5,017 nucleotides of DNA from an uncultured Eubacteriales bacterium (GTDB lineage Bacteria; Bacillota; Clostridia; Lachnospirales; Anaerotignaceae): assembly GCA_959604475.1 (NCBI GenBank), contig CAUHBX010000113.1, positions 1 through 5,017 on the forward strand. The letters run 5' to 3'. A program made the translations under genes and the position numbers. Below are positions 4,460 through 5,017 of the stretch, in pieces. The notes beneath the pieces are model-generated. The model was given only the letters and a program-made list of their open reading frames with translations. It was not told the DNA's origin and searched no databases. Within the stretch, counting starts at the first letter, position 1; each line of letters starts with the position of its first letter.

Positions 4460-5017
4460 ATGCTGGAACTTAAAAATATAAGATGGAACCTTCCTGACGG
4501 CGGAGAAATCTTGAAGGATATAAGCCTGAATGTACCGGACGGAAAGCTTACGGTCATCACCGGGCCAAACGGGGGCGGCAAGACGTCGCTTGCAAAGCTC
4601 ATAGCAGGCCTTGAAAAACCTACATCAGGGCAGATACTTTTAAATGGAGAGGATATTACTGATTGGGATATAACTAAAAGAGCGCAAAACGGTATTGGGT
4701 ACGCATTTCAGCAGCCGGTAAGATTTAAAGGCATAGCTGTGCGTGATTTGCTTGAGCTCGCAGCGGGAGGAAAGCTGCCGGAAAACGGCATGTGCGATAT
4801 TCTTGGTGAGTTAGGACTTTGTGCAAGGGACTACATCGACAGGGAGGTTGACGCAAGCCTTTCAGGCGGAGAGAGCAAAAGAATAGAAATTGCGTCCGTA
4901 CTTGCGAGGAAAAATATTAAGGTATTGGTTTTTGATGAACCAGAGGCGGGAATAGACCTTTGGAGCTTTTCTGGACTGATAGACGCCTTTCAGAGAATTA
5001 AAAGTAAGCATGGAGAG
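4460..5017 (+). CDS. SufC/SmsC-like Fe-S cluster assembly ATPase, 3' end cut by the window
   Basis: The first 186 residues of an ABC-type ATPase are present; usual full length is about 240-250. AAGGAGGT (4447-4454) lies five bases before the ATG. Motifs in order: Walker A GPNGGGKT (35-42), Q-loop FQQP (Q84), signature LSGGE (134-138), Walker B VLVFDE (155-160) and D-loop EAGID (162-166). The H-loop lies beyond the window. There are no membrane segments. The sequence SGGESKRIEIASVLAR and FDEPEAGIDLWSF resemble the SufC-type subunit of the minimal SUF system (SmsCB, or SufBC-like) of anaerobic bacteria and archaea, in which the ATPase drives a SufB-type scaffold to assemble Fe-S clusters. A sufB/smsB-like gene is therefore expected just downstream but cannot be seen. 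A different soluble ABC ATPase is possible but less likely. Its own promoter separates it from the upstream redox genes, although its product would serve their cluster needs. Confidence 0.85.
   Translation, partial: MLELKNIRWNLPDGGEILKDISLNVPDGKLTVITGPNGGGKTSLAKLIAGLEKPTSGQILLNGEDITDWDITKRAQNGIGYAFQQPVRFKGIAVRDLLELAAGGKLPENGMCDILGELGLCARDYIDREVDASLSGGESKRIEIASVLARKNIKVLVFDEPEAGIDLWSFSGLIDAFQRIKSKHGE

Noticed and set aside
1..5017. CRISPR array, tRNA, rRNA or riboswitch
   Set aside because: No regularly spaced repeats, no cloverleaf with a conserved T-loop, and no recognisable riboswitch core were seen in any of the short intergenic spacers.

Overview
The window looks like a piece of an anaerobic Firmicutes (class Clostridia) chromosome. 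The evidence is a moderate-to-low GC content, strong AGGAGG-type ribosome binding sites, a TTG and a GTG start, an S-layer-homology (SLH) protein, and four successive genes for iron-sulfur or redox-linked proteins of types common in obligate anaerobes. The species cannot be named from the sequence alone.

Layout. Bases 2-187 are the 3' end of a serine site-specific recombinase (resolvase/invertase family), cut by the window edge. Next is a secreted SLH-domain protein (286-1005, +). It converges on a Crp/Fnr-family regulator (1034-1687, -), and the two share a bidirectional terminator at 1003-1036. A compact divergent promoter region (about 1702-1791) with a perfect 6-2-6 inverted repeat separates the regulator from a ferredoxin-like protein (1792-2478, +). 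After a 101-base spacer come a DUF134/UPF0251 helix-turn-helix protein (2580-2960, +) and, overlapping it by 23 bases, a 452-residue protein (2938-4296, +). That protein fuses an N-terminal C_GCAxxG_C_C domain to an AsrC/Dsr-like siroheme sulfite/nitrite reductase with an inserted 2[4Fe-4S] ferredoxin domain. A rho-independent terminator (4311-4335) closes this block. A new promoter (4367-4395) then drives a SufC/SmsC-like ATPase (4460 to beyond the window end), the first gene of an Fe-S cluster assembly operon.

How the genes may work together. The Crp/Fnr protein is of the clostridial HcpR-like type. It probably controls the divergent ferredoxin, and possibly the downstream genes, from the inverted repeat, which lies 41.5 bases upstream of the predicted start of the ferredoxin transcript. 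The ferredoxin could supply electrons and the fusion protein is the likely terminal reductase (sulfite, nitrite or a related small oxyanion). DUF134, translationally coupled to the reductase, is a candidate local regulator. The Fe-S assembly ATPase next door fits a cluster-hungry neighbourhood but has its own promoter. The most unusual item is the C_GCAxxG/siroheme-reductase fusion and its pairing with DUF134. Substrate and physiological role are inference.
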